From Tolypocladium sp. Sup5 PDA-1 (taxonomy: Eukaryota; Ascomycota; Sordariomycetes; Hypocreales; Ophiocordycipitaceae), in NCBI GenBank assembly GCA_000750105.3, contig JPHH03000085.1, positions 32,054 to 96,053 on the forward strand: 64,000 nucleotides of DNA, given 5' to 3'. Below the pieces are notes generated by a model. The model saw only the letters and a program-made list of their open reading frames with translations. It made no database searches and had not been told where the DNA came from. Within the stretch, counting starts at the first letter, position 1; each line of letters opens with the position of its first letter. Shown here one piece after another: positions 54,650 to 64,000 of this stretch. Both the position numbers and the translations under genes were made by a program.

Positions 54650-56235
54650 CTTGGCTTTTTCTACTCTCAGTCTCGGATCCCCGCACTACTTTAATGATGA
54701 CGGCATGCATTGTAAGGATCCATGAAGACCTAGCTGATATGTGGTTGGTGAGCGCCGAACCCACTGACGACGATGCTAGGTCATGACACACAATAACTGA
54801 GAAATGAGTAGGGCGCTCAAGTCAACATCCTAATTAGTCAGGGCACATATGGTGCATCTCTATCGACACATGTCTTATTGGGCGTTTACTACAGTCTTGA
54901 AGCAATGCAACCCCTTCTTTTCATCCGTCGAATCATCTATAGGGGCACTGGGAAACAAACGGCTGACATGACATGACCGGAACGACAGTTGCGCCGGTAA
55001 ATGCTACCCAACGTAACACTGCAGTCTGTTGTTACTAATATGCGAAATGGCCACACACATCTTACCCTAGGCTCGTCTAGGTCAGCATCCCGACCTTCGT
55101 AATGGATCGAGACTTCACTTTTTGTCCTTGGCATGTGGCTTCTTTCCGCCACCTCCGCTACTCTTGGAATGGTGCTGGCCAATATGCCCAGCCATTTTCA
55201 TCCAAGGCAGACTTTACTTCTACACAGTTAGGACTCGGTAATGATTGGGCTGAGCATCACTGCGGATGATGTCTTGCGTTCGCAAACATCTGTGGTTGCC
55301 ACGCAGACGTGCATTTGCATCAGTCAGCTAACTCGAATGGAAAATCCCAAGACCCTGGAACCAGAGTGCTGGCGTGAGCGGAACGCTGGGTCCAAGAGTG
55401 CACGGGACGCCCCTGTGGCAGGGCCGCGTGACGAGCCTGTTGCATTAGTACCTGTAGTCAGCACACCTAAATTGGCAAACACAAACGCCTTGCCCTTCAA
55501 TGTGACGTCAAAGTGCTGTGTCGGACAAAGATGTTCGCCTGCAATCTGCGAGTTGTTCGCACGTATGGGTAAGACGGCATTGCATTCGCCCGCCAGCAGG
55601 CAAAGTCAAGCCGAACAGGGCGGGGACGCCTATTGAGTTGGCGCGGCGGGCGAGGTGCAGGAGCTGAACATTAAGATGGCAGCCCAGTAGCTCCACCGCG
55701 ACACAGCGCCTTCGCCCGAACGAACGACTTACCAGGTCTCCTAACATGCGAGCTGATTTGGGGGACATGAATGTCGGGATAACTCAGCCCAACCGGGATT
55801 CTGACCTAGGCGAGCGTAGGTTAAGATGCATGTGCCCGGCAACTATTGATAATTATTGCCAATAAAGGGATATTGGGCAGCTCCCAATGGGGCTGCTGCA
55901 CTTTTCAGAAGATCGCATTGAGGAGAACCTGGCATCCAACTGCAATCCCTGCTGTAGAATTGACCGTGCTTGAGCGGGCGGAAGCTGCTCGGTTCCATGC
56001 GACGGCCTCATGTGGCTGTGGCACATGCTGATCTGGGGCCGGATATCGCGAACGGTTTGTCCAGCCGGTTCTGTAAGTGGCGAGGGTAAAGCTTCTACCG
56101 AATCTACACGTCTCCATACTCAATAGGAGTCCATAGTATAAGTTGTTATACATGATGTTAGCTCGTGGCCTGGCTCCAGACGACACAAGACTAGCACTGG
56201 AGACTTAACGTTATAGTATGGTGTATTCTTTATAC
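54650..56235. other. no supported gene
   Basis: The ORFs at 55241-55636 (+) and 55508-55768 (-) overlap and have no motif. Confidence 0.35.
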
Positions 56236-56468
56236 ATTAGATATGTCTAATCTCTGAGCTCTAGTCTTTTAGAGTAGAGAGACATTTCCCGAGTAAGTCG
56301 CCCTGGCCCTGTGTCGGTGCACGTCCCGTGCTAACAACCATATACACGAGAACCTTGTCGATAATGAAGCTGGTCGTAACCTGGCCCTGCCCGCGATCAC
56401 AACGGGAAAGCAACTTGGCTGATCTGCGCTTCCTCGTTGACTAGGTGTGCAGCTGGGAGCGTCGCTTA
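56236..56468 (+). repeat. dispersed repeat pair, copy A
   Basis: Matches 58141-58349 in direct orientation, sharing GAGCTCTA...CTTTTAGAGT, CCCGTGCTAA, ACCTTGTCGATAATGAAGCT, CCTGCCCGCG and AGCGTCGCTTA at the edge. It is about 24 bp longer than copy B (CCCTGGCCCTGTGT). Confidence 0.8.
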
Positions 56469-57140
56469 ATGGTCGCATCTGTGATCGGCAGCAAGCTGGG
56501 GTGTTTCGACGTCTACTAGTGGATTTGGAGTAGATATGTCTCGGGAGGCTGGAAAACTTTTTGTGTAGGACACCGCAGACAGCAAGTGAACGTGATATGT
56601 AAATCGGCAATGGACTCGAGGGAAACAAACACCATGGGTTCGATGCAAGTCACTAAAAGGCTAACAGCCTCTATTGCACATGGGACTTTCCGCCCGTCGG
56701 GCTGTGAGCACGTTGGCTACGTAGCTCAAGGCAGACTGTCCCCATCCGCGTTTGCTCGCCGTGGCACTGTCCCTAATGAGTGGAAACTCCTGATACCCTG
56801 TATCACTATCTAACAATCATCTCCATCGGAACTGCAACTCTCCCCTGTAAGAATTCTTCACCCCTGGGAGCTGTTAGCGGCTTATTAGCAGGGGCAGGAT
56901 CTACAGGCCACCCGACCGCGCTTTCGCTGCCGGGGTCCATCGTGACCCTAACAGCACAGAGGAAGACCTTAGGAGAGTTCATATTCCTATGCAAAGCCGG
57001 TCTCGACAACATGCACTTTGGCCTATCGTGTCCTTCGGAACCAAGGACCTATAGGCACTAGGAAGGTTTGCCCTTCCAATCACGGTGACCGGTTCCGGAA
57101 GTTTTTCTCCCTGAAGGCAAGCTGCGCGACAGTCTCTGAT
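56469..57140. other. no supported gene
   Basis: Short motif-free ORFs. Confidence 0.35.
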
Positions 57141-57559
57141 TCCTTCCAAGGGTTTTTCCCTGCCGCCGCTCCCCGGCCATTTCCATTGCTTGGTTACTGG
57201 AGCATGGACTGCGGCAGCAGCTTTGGCGGAAGAGCGAGAGAATTCTGACTGGTGAAAACCAAGGGTTGACCATCGTGGCTATCGCCACGCGCCTGAACAT
57301 CCCACTGACGGGCAACAGGCTCGACACAGAGCCCCTCAGACCCGATGCAATGCTGGATGGGATAACGGAAGGATTGTTTGTGGGCGATGAGTCTGGGACG
57401 TTGTGCACAGTGTGCTTTTGGGTCTGTTTGACGGCGCCGGAGCGTTTAGCCCTGTCCAGGCGAAACAGAGGATTGTTGGAGATCCTGTGGGTAGATAAGT
57501 CTTTTCCAAGGTGGCCTACAATGGGCTTGGGGGGATTTGTGAACAGCAGTACTGGATGA
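57141..57559 (+). CDS. unassigned coding-like fragment
   Basis: Open for about 139 codons with protein-like order (AWLLEHGLRQQLWRKSERIL, TGENQGLTIVAIATRLNIPL) but no ATG near the start. No family was recognised. Its position near OrsD and RecQ-tail fragments may mean it belonged to the same large gene, but this is a guess. Confidence 0.25.
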
Positions 57560-57914
57560 GGCTGGCCACGACTGCCTTTTAATAGCCTAGCTCAGCATGT
57601 CCTGTGCCCCACCGGGACCTGAGCGGCCTCACGGCCGCTGGACGGTATTAGGGATGTACCAGAAGCATGACAGTGCGTCAATACACGCTCATTTTGTCCT
57701 CTTCCAGTGAATTATCTTATTGTGCCTTGATGACCTCCACTGCTGAACGTGGCACCTCGCTGCGTCAGCCAGGCGCCTGCAATGCCATGGTTGCTCGCGA
57801 TAAGTCTCGTCGACTATCATCATCCCGTCACATCAAGGACAGCAACGGCGGCAACTGTAACAACAATCGGTTGGCCGTGGGTGCACGTGCTCGCTACCCC
57901 AAACGCAGCTCCCG
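57560..57914. other. no gene seen
   Basis: Spacer between the coding-like fragment and the ankyrin fragment. Confidence 0.35.
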
Positions 57915-58140
57915 CTAGACGCTCTGCCACGTCGGCTTCGCACCGTTGCGCAACAGGAAGTCGATGCCCGCGAGGTTCCCGCCCTCGCACACGCCGACGA
58001 AATACGGCTCCCCACTGACGCTCTCCTCGCTGACCTTGGCGCCCCGTTCGAGGAGCACCCGCGCCATGCGCAGGCTGCCCGCGGTCGCGGCCTGGAACAG
58101 CGGCGGCGTGCCGGACCAGCCGCCGGAGCCCTTGTTGTAT
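57915..58140 (-). pseudogene. ankyrin-repeat fragment
   Basis: Reads GTPPLFQAATAGSLRMARVL, LERGAKVSEESVSGEPYFVG, VCEGGNLAGIDFLLRNGAK. These are two ankyrin repeats (TPLxxAAxxGxxxxxxxLLxxGA) and part of a third. The 5' side is cut exactly where the 58141-58349 repeat begins; the 3' side stops at 57915. Probably a piece of a larger NLR or ankyrin protein. Confidence 0.65.
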
Positions 58141-58349
58141 ATTAGATGTATTGAATCTCCGAGCTCTAATCTTTTAGAGTTAAGAGAGCGGTGCACATCC
58201 CGTGCTAATAAGTAATAACTATATGCACGAAAACCTTGTCGATAATGAAGCTGACCATAGCCCCGACCCTGCCCGCGGCCACGACGTGAAAGCACTTTGG
58301 TTGATCTGCGCTTCTCGTTGACTCGGCGTCTAGCTGCAAGCGTCGCTTA
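58141..58349 (+). repeat. dispersed repeat pair, copy B
   Basis: Direct repeat of 56236-56468. It separates an ankyrin fragment (minus) from an OrsD fragment (plus), as a mobile or recombined unit would. Confidence 0.8.
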
Positions 58350-59069
58350 TACTATAGCGAGACCGAACCGGCCATTCTCTGCATTCGATGCGGCTTCGCC
58401 CTCAAAACGGACGCCCACCGCGTTTCTCGCCATCTGGGCGAGAAGCACGACGTTACAAGAAAAGCTCGATGGGGCCTGAACAAGCTGGTGCAATCTTTGC
58501 AGCTGCCGGATCCGACTGCGTTGCCAACGAGATCAGATGGATCGGCTAAGCATCCTCACCTTGCCTTGATGAAGGGAGCTGCTTGCAAGCACTGCAAGTT
58601 TCGGTCCACTAGTCTTGTGGTTCTCGCACAGCACCTGCGACGATCGCATAAGCGCGAGACCCGGTCCTCTTTTAACGTTAGAGGTCGCTGGCTGCGAGAT
58701 CATATCAACGACAGACTCGTCTTCCAGAGCTGGCTCATCAACGACATTCACAATGCGTGGATAGTGAAGCCACATGTTCGGCCGCTGCCGCATTTATGCG
58801 AAGCAGACGAAAACGACGACTCGACTGCTGGTCGCGCAATTCGAAGACACGCAAAGGAAATTTGCGCCCAAGAAAAGATGTACCTAGCTGCTAAAGCGAC
58901 TTCTACGCCGGCGGCAAACATACCGCCCTCTCAAATGATCATGATGACCAATTGGATGCGACGAACCGGGTGGGAAAAAACATTCGAAAATGCGCATCGC
59001 GGCTTTCTTGTGGCCCTGTCAGAGCTGCCACGCCCGTATTCTGGTCCTTTGGTCCTTTGGTCCTTTTAA
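58350..59069 (+). pseudogene. OrsD-type zinc-finger protein, 5'-truncated
   Basis: The frame is open from the repeat edge without an ATG. It reads YSETEPAILCIRCGFALKTD, HRVSRHLGEKHDV (C-x2-C...H...H), then LMKGAACKHCKFRSTSLVVL, AQHLRRSHKRE, a second C2H2-like unit. This pairing is the OrsD domain, found at the N-terminus of large fungal proteins including RecQ-like helicases. The C-terminal part contains NWMRRTGWEKTFENAHRGFL and ends with a stop at 59069. Homologues usually continue for several hundred residues, so both ends are incomplete. Confidence 0.6.
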
Positions 59070-59314
59070 TGTCTGATGTTACGATTGCAGAGAGCTCCGA
59101 GGAGGACGAAACGAAACTCTGTATGATCGTCGCCATAACATAGTAACAGGGGGGCGGGATGTCGCAGAACGCGTCTTGTTTTGATCACGTGGCTTGCTTA
59201 ACCACCGCAAGTCGCCCAGACCGCACGGCAGACACCCCGCATGCGCCCCCGCACCTTACATACACGACAGTCAAAAAAGGCGGTTGTCTTCAAAACTGGC
59301 CTTACTGGACCCAG

Positions 59315-59899
59315 CTACATATTTTGCCGCGTTAAATCCTCGGCTGTCAGTGTGGCGACCTCCCCACAAACCATTACAGAGCTTGTGAAGTACTCTGGAT
59401 CATCTTCACGGATGCGGTAGGCCATCTCAAGGGCAATCTGGGTCTTTCCCACCCCTCCTAGGCCAAAAAGAACTTTTTTTTGGCAATAGTCTTTGCCAAT
59501 GTCGGGGCGGACTGTTTGGATGAGCTCCTGCAGCAGCAGTTCTCGTCCAATAAACTTACTGCTTTCAAACGGAACCATCCAGTAGCCCTTCTGGCCGCGC
59601 AGGACCATGGGTCCTGGGCCGATCGGCCCCGGCAGTGTGGTGTGAGCAGGGATGCCTGTGCCGTCCCTGGCTTGTGCCCCAGCCGGCTGGAGATCTCCGG
59701 CGCTCGCAGATCTCCCCACGCCGTCTTTGGCAAAAAACCCCGGAGAAAGGGATTCGAGACAATTGACGACGGCTGGGATATTGGGGACAAAGGGAGCGGA
59801 CGATGCCCGGCAGATGCTTCCGAGACGTGATGCATACATAGTACTACAGTACCTTGCGTACATACGTTCCGGATCTTGTGCAAAGAACAGACGGTTCAT
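59315..59899 (-). pseudogene. NB-ARC fragment of a fungal NLR-type protein
   Basis: Reads WMVPFESSKFIGRELLLQEL and KKVLFGLGGVGKTQIALEM AYRIREDDPE. The P-loop GLGGVGKTQ preceded by a PF-x-x-x-x-x-F-x-GRE motif marks the start of the nucleotide-binding domain of fungal STAND proteins. Upstream residues are Pro/Gly-rich linker. The reading diverges after AYRIREDDPE and stops at 59315, with no Walker B or repeats. It is unrelated in position to the hydrolase fragment at 45.2 kb but of the same protein class. Confidence 0.7.
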
Positions 59900-61054
59900 G
59901 AATCGTGCGGCTTAAGCCGGCAATGCTGTAGCAACTTGGCTGACGGGAATAATCAGGGTCATTACAGACAATGCTGGACTGAGTCAATGGCGACAAGCCA
60001 CCAGCTTCAACGAGAGTCATGCGACGGAAGAACTCGTCGACATGTGGCGACTGACGGCAACGACAGGCTGGGCAATCTCCATTGTGGCAAAGTGGCAAAG
60101 GGGAGTGTGGCGCTGGCAAGCGTGACCGCCCTTTGATTGTTTGACGATTGTGCTGCTGTGCTGGGTCGGTGGGTGGCGAGACTGGTGACGAAAAAGGGAA
60201 GGGATGGCCGCGGGTGGCTTGCAGACAGACCACGGCAGTGTAGAAGCTGTGCTTTGTGCTCGGGGATGAACTGGATGCCTGAAACTTTTCTTTCCTATTT
60301 GTTAATCTCCGCCGTCTCCGCGCCTGTCAATCGTTGCTGCTTGTTGTGGTCCTCTTTCTGCTCCCTCACCTTCTTTCTCATCCCTTGGCCTCTCGCGGCG
60401 CAGTATTTAATTATCCCCTTTCCCTCGAACCTAGTATTTGAGCACACCAACTCGCACCCCTCCTGCGACCTTGATGGACGACATACAGGCCGCAACAATA
60501 CAGCGTTTTGTACCTCGTCCTATTAGGTTCAGCAATTTCCACACGCCCAGCTCCCAAAGCGTCCGTGCTGCTCCTGGGCCACGCAGATAGACTCACGACA
60601 ATCTCCAAGCCACGAAACCCTCCCTCGCTGGATCCATCACTTCGTCCTGACATCCCAGTCGTCCCTCGCCCTCCTGCGCCACTTGACAGGATCATCTTCG
60701 CCGCGACATCCGCCTACTACGTTACTTGATCAAAGACGGCCCTGTATTCATCTACCAAGTCTGGCAATTAGCGTCTTGTCGCTGCTCCAGCCAGCATTCA
60801 GCACTTCCACCACCCTGAACGGATTTCCCTGACCTCACAATCGGTGCTCAAGGCGTGGCGGACTGCTGGGAACCCAAGGTGGTCGTAGACACGGTCAGAG
60901 GATACGGCGCCAATCCCAGTGTACCCAATACCAAACCCCCAGTAGCAGTCACCTCGACTCATCCGCCTTTGACGATTATTGTGTTGATGAACCCGATTCC
61001 CGCTCAGTAAGCAGCATCTTCGCTTCCTCATCCTGCTGCTCACCCGAATACATC
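59900..61054 (+). other. promoter and leader of the RGS gene
   Basis: No gene. TATTTAAT at about 60403-60410 and long CT-rich stretches (60280-60480, 60590-60700) fit a long fungal 5' leader. Confidence 0.45.
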
Positions 61055-61780
61055 ATGGCCTCCCGACCGCCGACCCTCACCGAGATCCTCCTCGACACCG
61101 CACCGCCGCCGTGGACTTTAAGCGCCTTCATGGCATATCTCTCCCAGAACCACTGCATGGAGACGCTGGAATTCACACTCGACTCTCAGCGCTACGCCAC
61201 CTTTTACGACCAGCTCGTAGCCGAGCATCCGCCCTCGCGCGAGAGTCGTGAGCGCGTCTGCGGCTGGTGGGAGAAGCTAATGCAGGTGTACATCGTGCCC
61301 TGTGCTCCCCGTGAGGTCAACATCCCTTCTCGCACCCGACGCCGTCTCCTCAACATCCCCTACTGGTCTTTTCCTCCCCATCCACCTGAGCTCGAGGAGG
61401 CAGGTCGCATCATCTACGAACTCATGAACCACTCTATTCTCGTCCCCTTTCTGCAATCCATTGCCCTTCTCCAGATCGCGAGCTCTGGTGAGGAGCACGC
61501 CCGCTCACCCCGTCGACGATCCCAAAACATCGGTAGTCGCGGCATTGGCCAACCCACGCGATCTTCGTCGTCTCCCCACGCATTCGACAGTAATTCACCG
61601 CCAGCAATGGAGCCCATGACCTCGGCGACCGCACCCCCGACATCGGAGTATACCTTCAAAACTTCACCTGGTGGCTTTCAGCGTGCCATGGCTGCTCACA
61701 ACAAGGGCTGGAAGAAGGTGGGAGCCAAGTTGGGATTCTCTCGCAAGGGCTCGAGCCCCCGGTCCATGCCGACCTCATAG
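61055..61780 (+). CDS. RGS-domain protein (RgsB type)
   Basis: Regulators of G-protein signalling accelerate GTP hydrolysis by Galpha. The uninterrupted 241-aa protein starts PPTLTEILLDTAPPPWTLSA, then FMAYLSQNHCMETLEFTLDS QRYATFY, the N-terminal helices of fungal RGS domains (P-x-L-x-E-x-L-x-x-x-A-P-x-P-W-x-L-x-x-F). Helices continue as WEKLMQVYIVPCAPREVNIP and ELMNHSILVPFLQSI (about residue 135). The C-terminal 100 residues are Ser/Pro-rich and end KVGAKLGFSRKGSSPRSMPT. Similar short proteins (RgsB/Rgs2) act at the plasma membrane in conidiation and stress signalling. The stop is directly followed, in the same frame, by helicase-tail sequence. Confidence 0.88.
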   Translation: MASRPPTLTEILLDTAPPPWTLSAFMAYLSQNHCMETLEFTLDSQRYATFYDQLVAEHPPSRESRERVCGWWEKLMQVYIVPCAPREVNIPSRTRRRLLNIPYWSFPPHPPELEEAGRIIYELMNHSILVPFLQSIALLQIASSGEEHARSPRRRSQNIGSRGIGQPTRSSSSPHAFDSNSPPAMEPMTSATAPPTSEYTFKTSPGGFQRAMAAHNKGWKKVGAKLGFSRKGSSPRSMPTS

Positions 61781-62473
61781 AGCACCGAATGCGACGCATT
61801 CTTGGCTGAAATGGGTCACCTTGACGGCGACGTGCGGGACTGCGGGGCCATCGACGGCGCGGCCCTGTGCGACAACTGCCAGGCGGCCGAGCGGGTCTGG
61901 AAGAGCGAGCTGTCCTCCCAGGGGCTCGTCATGTCCCAGGCGTACGGCAGGAAGGTCTCCCGCGCCCTGGCACGCGTGGAGGCGGCGCTGGAGGAGATCA
62001 AGGAGCTGGGCGGCAAGCTGGGCTGCCGCATCTGCTGGATGTTCGAGGGTGCCGGGCGGGCGCAGCACCGGTGGGTGGCGTGCACCGAAGTCGACGAGGA
62101 CTGCCTGTCCTTCCGCCACTGCATGGATTTCCAGCGGAAGATCAACTACCGCAAGGACCAGCAGGCGCGCTTCCTGGGCTGCTTCTACTGCCACCTGTCG
62201 CAGGCTCTCTGCCCGGACGGCTACCAGGACCGCGGGGCCAGTTGCCGGTGGAAGCACGTCGTCATCCCGCTGGCCTACGCGGCCACGACCGAGAAAGAGC
62301 TGTGGGCCAAGGTGCAGGAGCTGGCCGGGCGTGAGATCAAGGGGCCGGATGACTATGCCGGCTGGCTTGGGCGGAAGCATCGCAAGCTGGTCTACGGGCG
62401 GGAGATGACGAACGCGATGGCCGTGTTTCAACGGGTACTTGAGTGGCGCACGGCTAAGGAGGAGGTTATGTAG
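61781..62473 (+). pseudogene. RecQ/telomere-linked-helicase-like Cys-rich C-terminal region
   Basis: Directly after the RGS stop the same frame reads ECDAFLAEMGHLDG, ALCDNCQAAE, then a coiled helix. LGCRICWMFEGAGRAQHRWV, INYRKDQQARFLGCFYCHLS and QALCPDGY, CRWKHVVIPLAYAA, GWLGRKHRKLV and NAMAVFQRVLEWR follow. The order C-x-x-C-W...HxxxxC...F/I-xY...C-F-x-C-x-x-x-Q-x-xC...C-x-W-x-x-V matches the tail of fungal telomere-linked RecQ-like helicases. The DEAH and helicase domains are absent. An internal ATG at 61802 would give a 223-aa protein, so expression as an independent ORF cannot be excluded. Confidence 0.6.
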
Positions 62474-63927
62474 ACGTGGTGTAGAGTAGTAATGGTGACG
62501 CGGCGGTATGGCCCCGTGCCGACGAATTGGGAAGTAGTATTGGATAAGAAGATTTAGTTCATGCGAATAGGAGACCGGCAGGATAGAAAGCGCCGTGCAT
62601 TTGCTTGAGAGTCATGTCGAAAGAAACGTCGATTGACGTATAGGGAAGGATATGGCCGGTCGCGGGGGCGGCGGGGCGGTGTCGATCCGGAATGACGTTT
62701 GGACAACGGCGCCCCGAACCCCGGGATCGGGTGTGCCGAGAGGCGGCGAAGGCGAGCGGCAGAGGGCCCGACTTCCTTACGGTCCAAGTGAAGTGGCCGT
62801 TCACTTAGACCAAAGATGAAGGCAGACAAAGGCTTAGGGTTTGTATGCGAATAGTCCTAAGCATGGAGCTAGGCGATACCGAGCGAGTGCGAATGAATGT
62901 AAAGGCTAAAGACGACGGCTAATTCATGGATATATCTAGGGTTATACTACACTAGATGCAACAACGTAGAGACTACTTAGGGTATATCTATGCGTAGGTA
63001 GGCGTAGTCGACGTATTCGTTGACCTCTCGTTCTGCCCAAGGGATTCTCGTTCTCCCTTTGAACTTTATATTCTTCAGTCTTGCCCAGGTCGGTTTCATA
63101 TTGCGGGAGTAGAATCTCGAGAGAAATGGGAGAACACAGTATTACACGAGAAGTGTGTGTGTGTTTGTGTCTGGGAGAGTTCTGCCCTGACGTTTTATGT
63201 TGAGGGAAGTTGCTACTCCAACACGCTCCCCGGGGCCAACACCAGGTGGTCTCGGGGCCCTCCGCCATCTTCAAGGCCAATCATCCGTCTGGTTTATAAT
63301 AAGACATACTTCTGTGACTATTTTTGACCTGGTAGAGTGCGTCATAAGAAACATCCGGGCTGTGCTTGACCAGGATGCACCCAGGTACATACCATCTTCA
63401 CACTGAATCTCACGACGTCAATGCGGCCGGTGGTTGCCAGCACTGTTGGAAGCTCGCCGTATATGCAGCCCAGACCCAATGAGATGGTATCCGATACGCG
63501 CCGTGTAATTGCTGCCTGGGCCTGGCAACCAGCTCGATCGCTCAACCATGGTCGAACATGGCTACAGAAGGTATGGCGCTTCCCATCGTAACCAATCCCA
63601 CGCCCCCTTCCCCCCCCAACCCATACACCCCCTTGGCTATCCGTGCATCGCCTGCTGGCTTGCCGTGCGACATTCGAAAGCAAGTGAGACTCGAGTCATC
63701 TTGGTCACGCCTGCGTTGTCAAGGGCTGCATGTCGAATGACACGTCGCATGCTCACTGGACCGGCTCGCCGCTGGTGAGTATACTCCACTGCGCTTGCGC
63801 TGTAACGGTGCCTGGACAGTGCCAATGAATTCTCCCCCCCGTTAAGGGACTAGCAATTAAAACCAATGGGGTGTCGTGGACAAGGAACCGAACCGTAGGT
63901 GGCTTAGCGCCAAGGCATCCACAGAAC
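62474..63927. other. no supported gene
   Basis: Contains a TGTGTGTG run near 63155-63172. ORFs up to 113 codons are motif-free. Confidence 0.35.
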
Positions 63928-63975
63928 AGGGGAAGGCAACCCGGTCGCGGGTTGCGCACAAAGCCTTGAGGAACG
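63928..63975 (+). repeat. short hairpin repeat, copy B
   Basis: AACCCG-GTCG-CGGGTT (63938-63953) followed by TGCGCACAAAGCCTTGAGGA, the counterpart of 49212-49262. Confidence 0.6.
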
Positions 63976-64000
63976 AAGAAGGCATTTTGCAAGCACGAGA

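Noticed and set aside
61671..62431. ORFs of 218-245 codons in other frames over the RGS and RecQ-tail region
   Set aside because: Arg/Ser/Ala- or Leu/Val/Gly-rich shadows of the GC-rich true frame.

Overview
The window looks like a filamentous ascomycete (Pezizomycotina, probably Sordariomycetes). The evidence is short 46-97 nt introns with GTRNGT donors and CTAAC/CTGAC branch sites, fungal TATA boxes, CT-rich leaders, and fungal families: a Zn2Cys6 regulator, fungal RGS, GH76, Agd3-like CE18, fungal NLR-type proteins, OrsD, and telomere-linked-helicase-like domains. The species cannot be named from the sequence. Gene density is low. Intact genes are islands among broken gene pieces, transposons and short repeats, as in subtelomeric or accessory fungal DNA. 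No telomere repeat array, tRNA, rRNA or CRISPR was seen.

Layout. 0.2-2.8 kb: three small putative genes: an acidic Ser-rich protein, a RING/zinc protein with two SUMO-interacting motifs, and a 59-aa Cys protein. 3.4-6.8 kb: a minisatellite and a 762-bp dispersed repeat. 7.3-8.7 kb: GH76 and protein-kinase pseudogenes. 9.9-12.7 kb: a basic nuclear-type protein and a chromodomain-like protein. 13.5-16.2 kb: a decayed Helitron Rep gene. 16.8-17.5 kb: a three-exon membrane protein. 20.1-23.3 kb: an intact eight-exon MgtA-type P-type ATPase. 24.3-27.2 kb: minisatellites, a LINE fragment, a GFA-family enzyme and a VOC-family protein. 28.0-32.7 kb: a Zn2Cys6 regulator gene split by a hAT transposon with an intact transposase. 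34.6-35.3 kb: the second copy of the 762-bp repeat. 35.7-36.7 kb: two Cdc48 pieces in opposite orientation. 37.4-38.2 kb: an ice-binding protein. 45.2-52.5 kb: pseudogenes of an NLR-type hydrolase domain, a Ran1-like kinase, an Agd3-like deacetylase and a hemerythrin protein, plus a helicase fragment and one intact small gene. 54.2 kb: a small secreted Cys-rich protein. 56-62.5 kb: a further repeat pair, ankyrin, OrsD and NB-ARC fragments, an intact RGS gene, and a RecQ-type Cys-rich tail directly abutting the RGS stop.

The intact genes do not form one pathway. They cover ion transport (MgtA-like), small-molecule and detoxification chemistry (GFA, VOC), signalling (RGS), secretion (ice-binding protein, Cys-rich protein) and nuclear functions. 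The strongest theme is genome turnover. At least ten recognisable genes are truncated, frameshifted, inverted or interrupted. The clearest case is the hAT insertion, where the flanking regulator reading frame is continuous across the two 7-bp duplicated ends.
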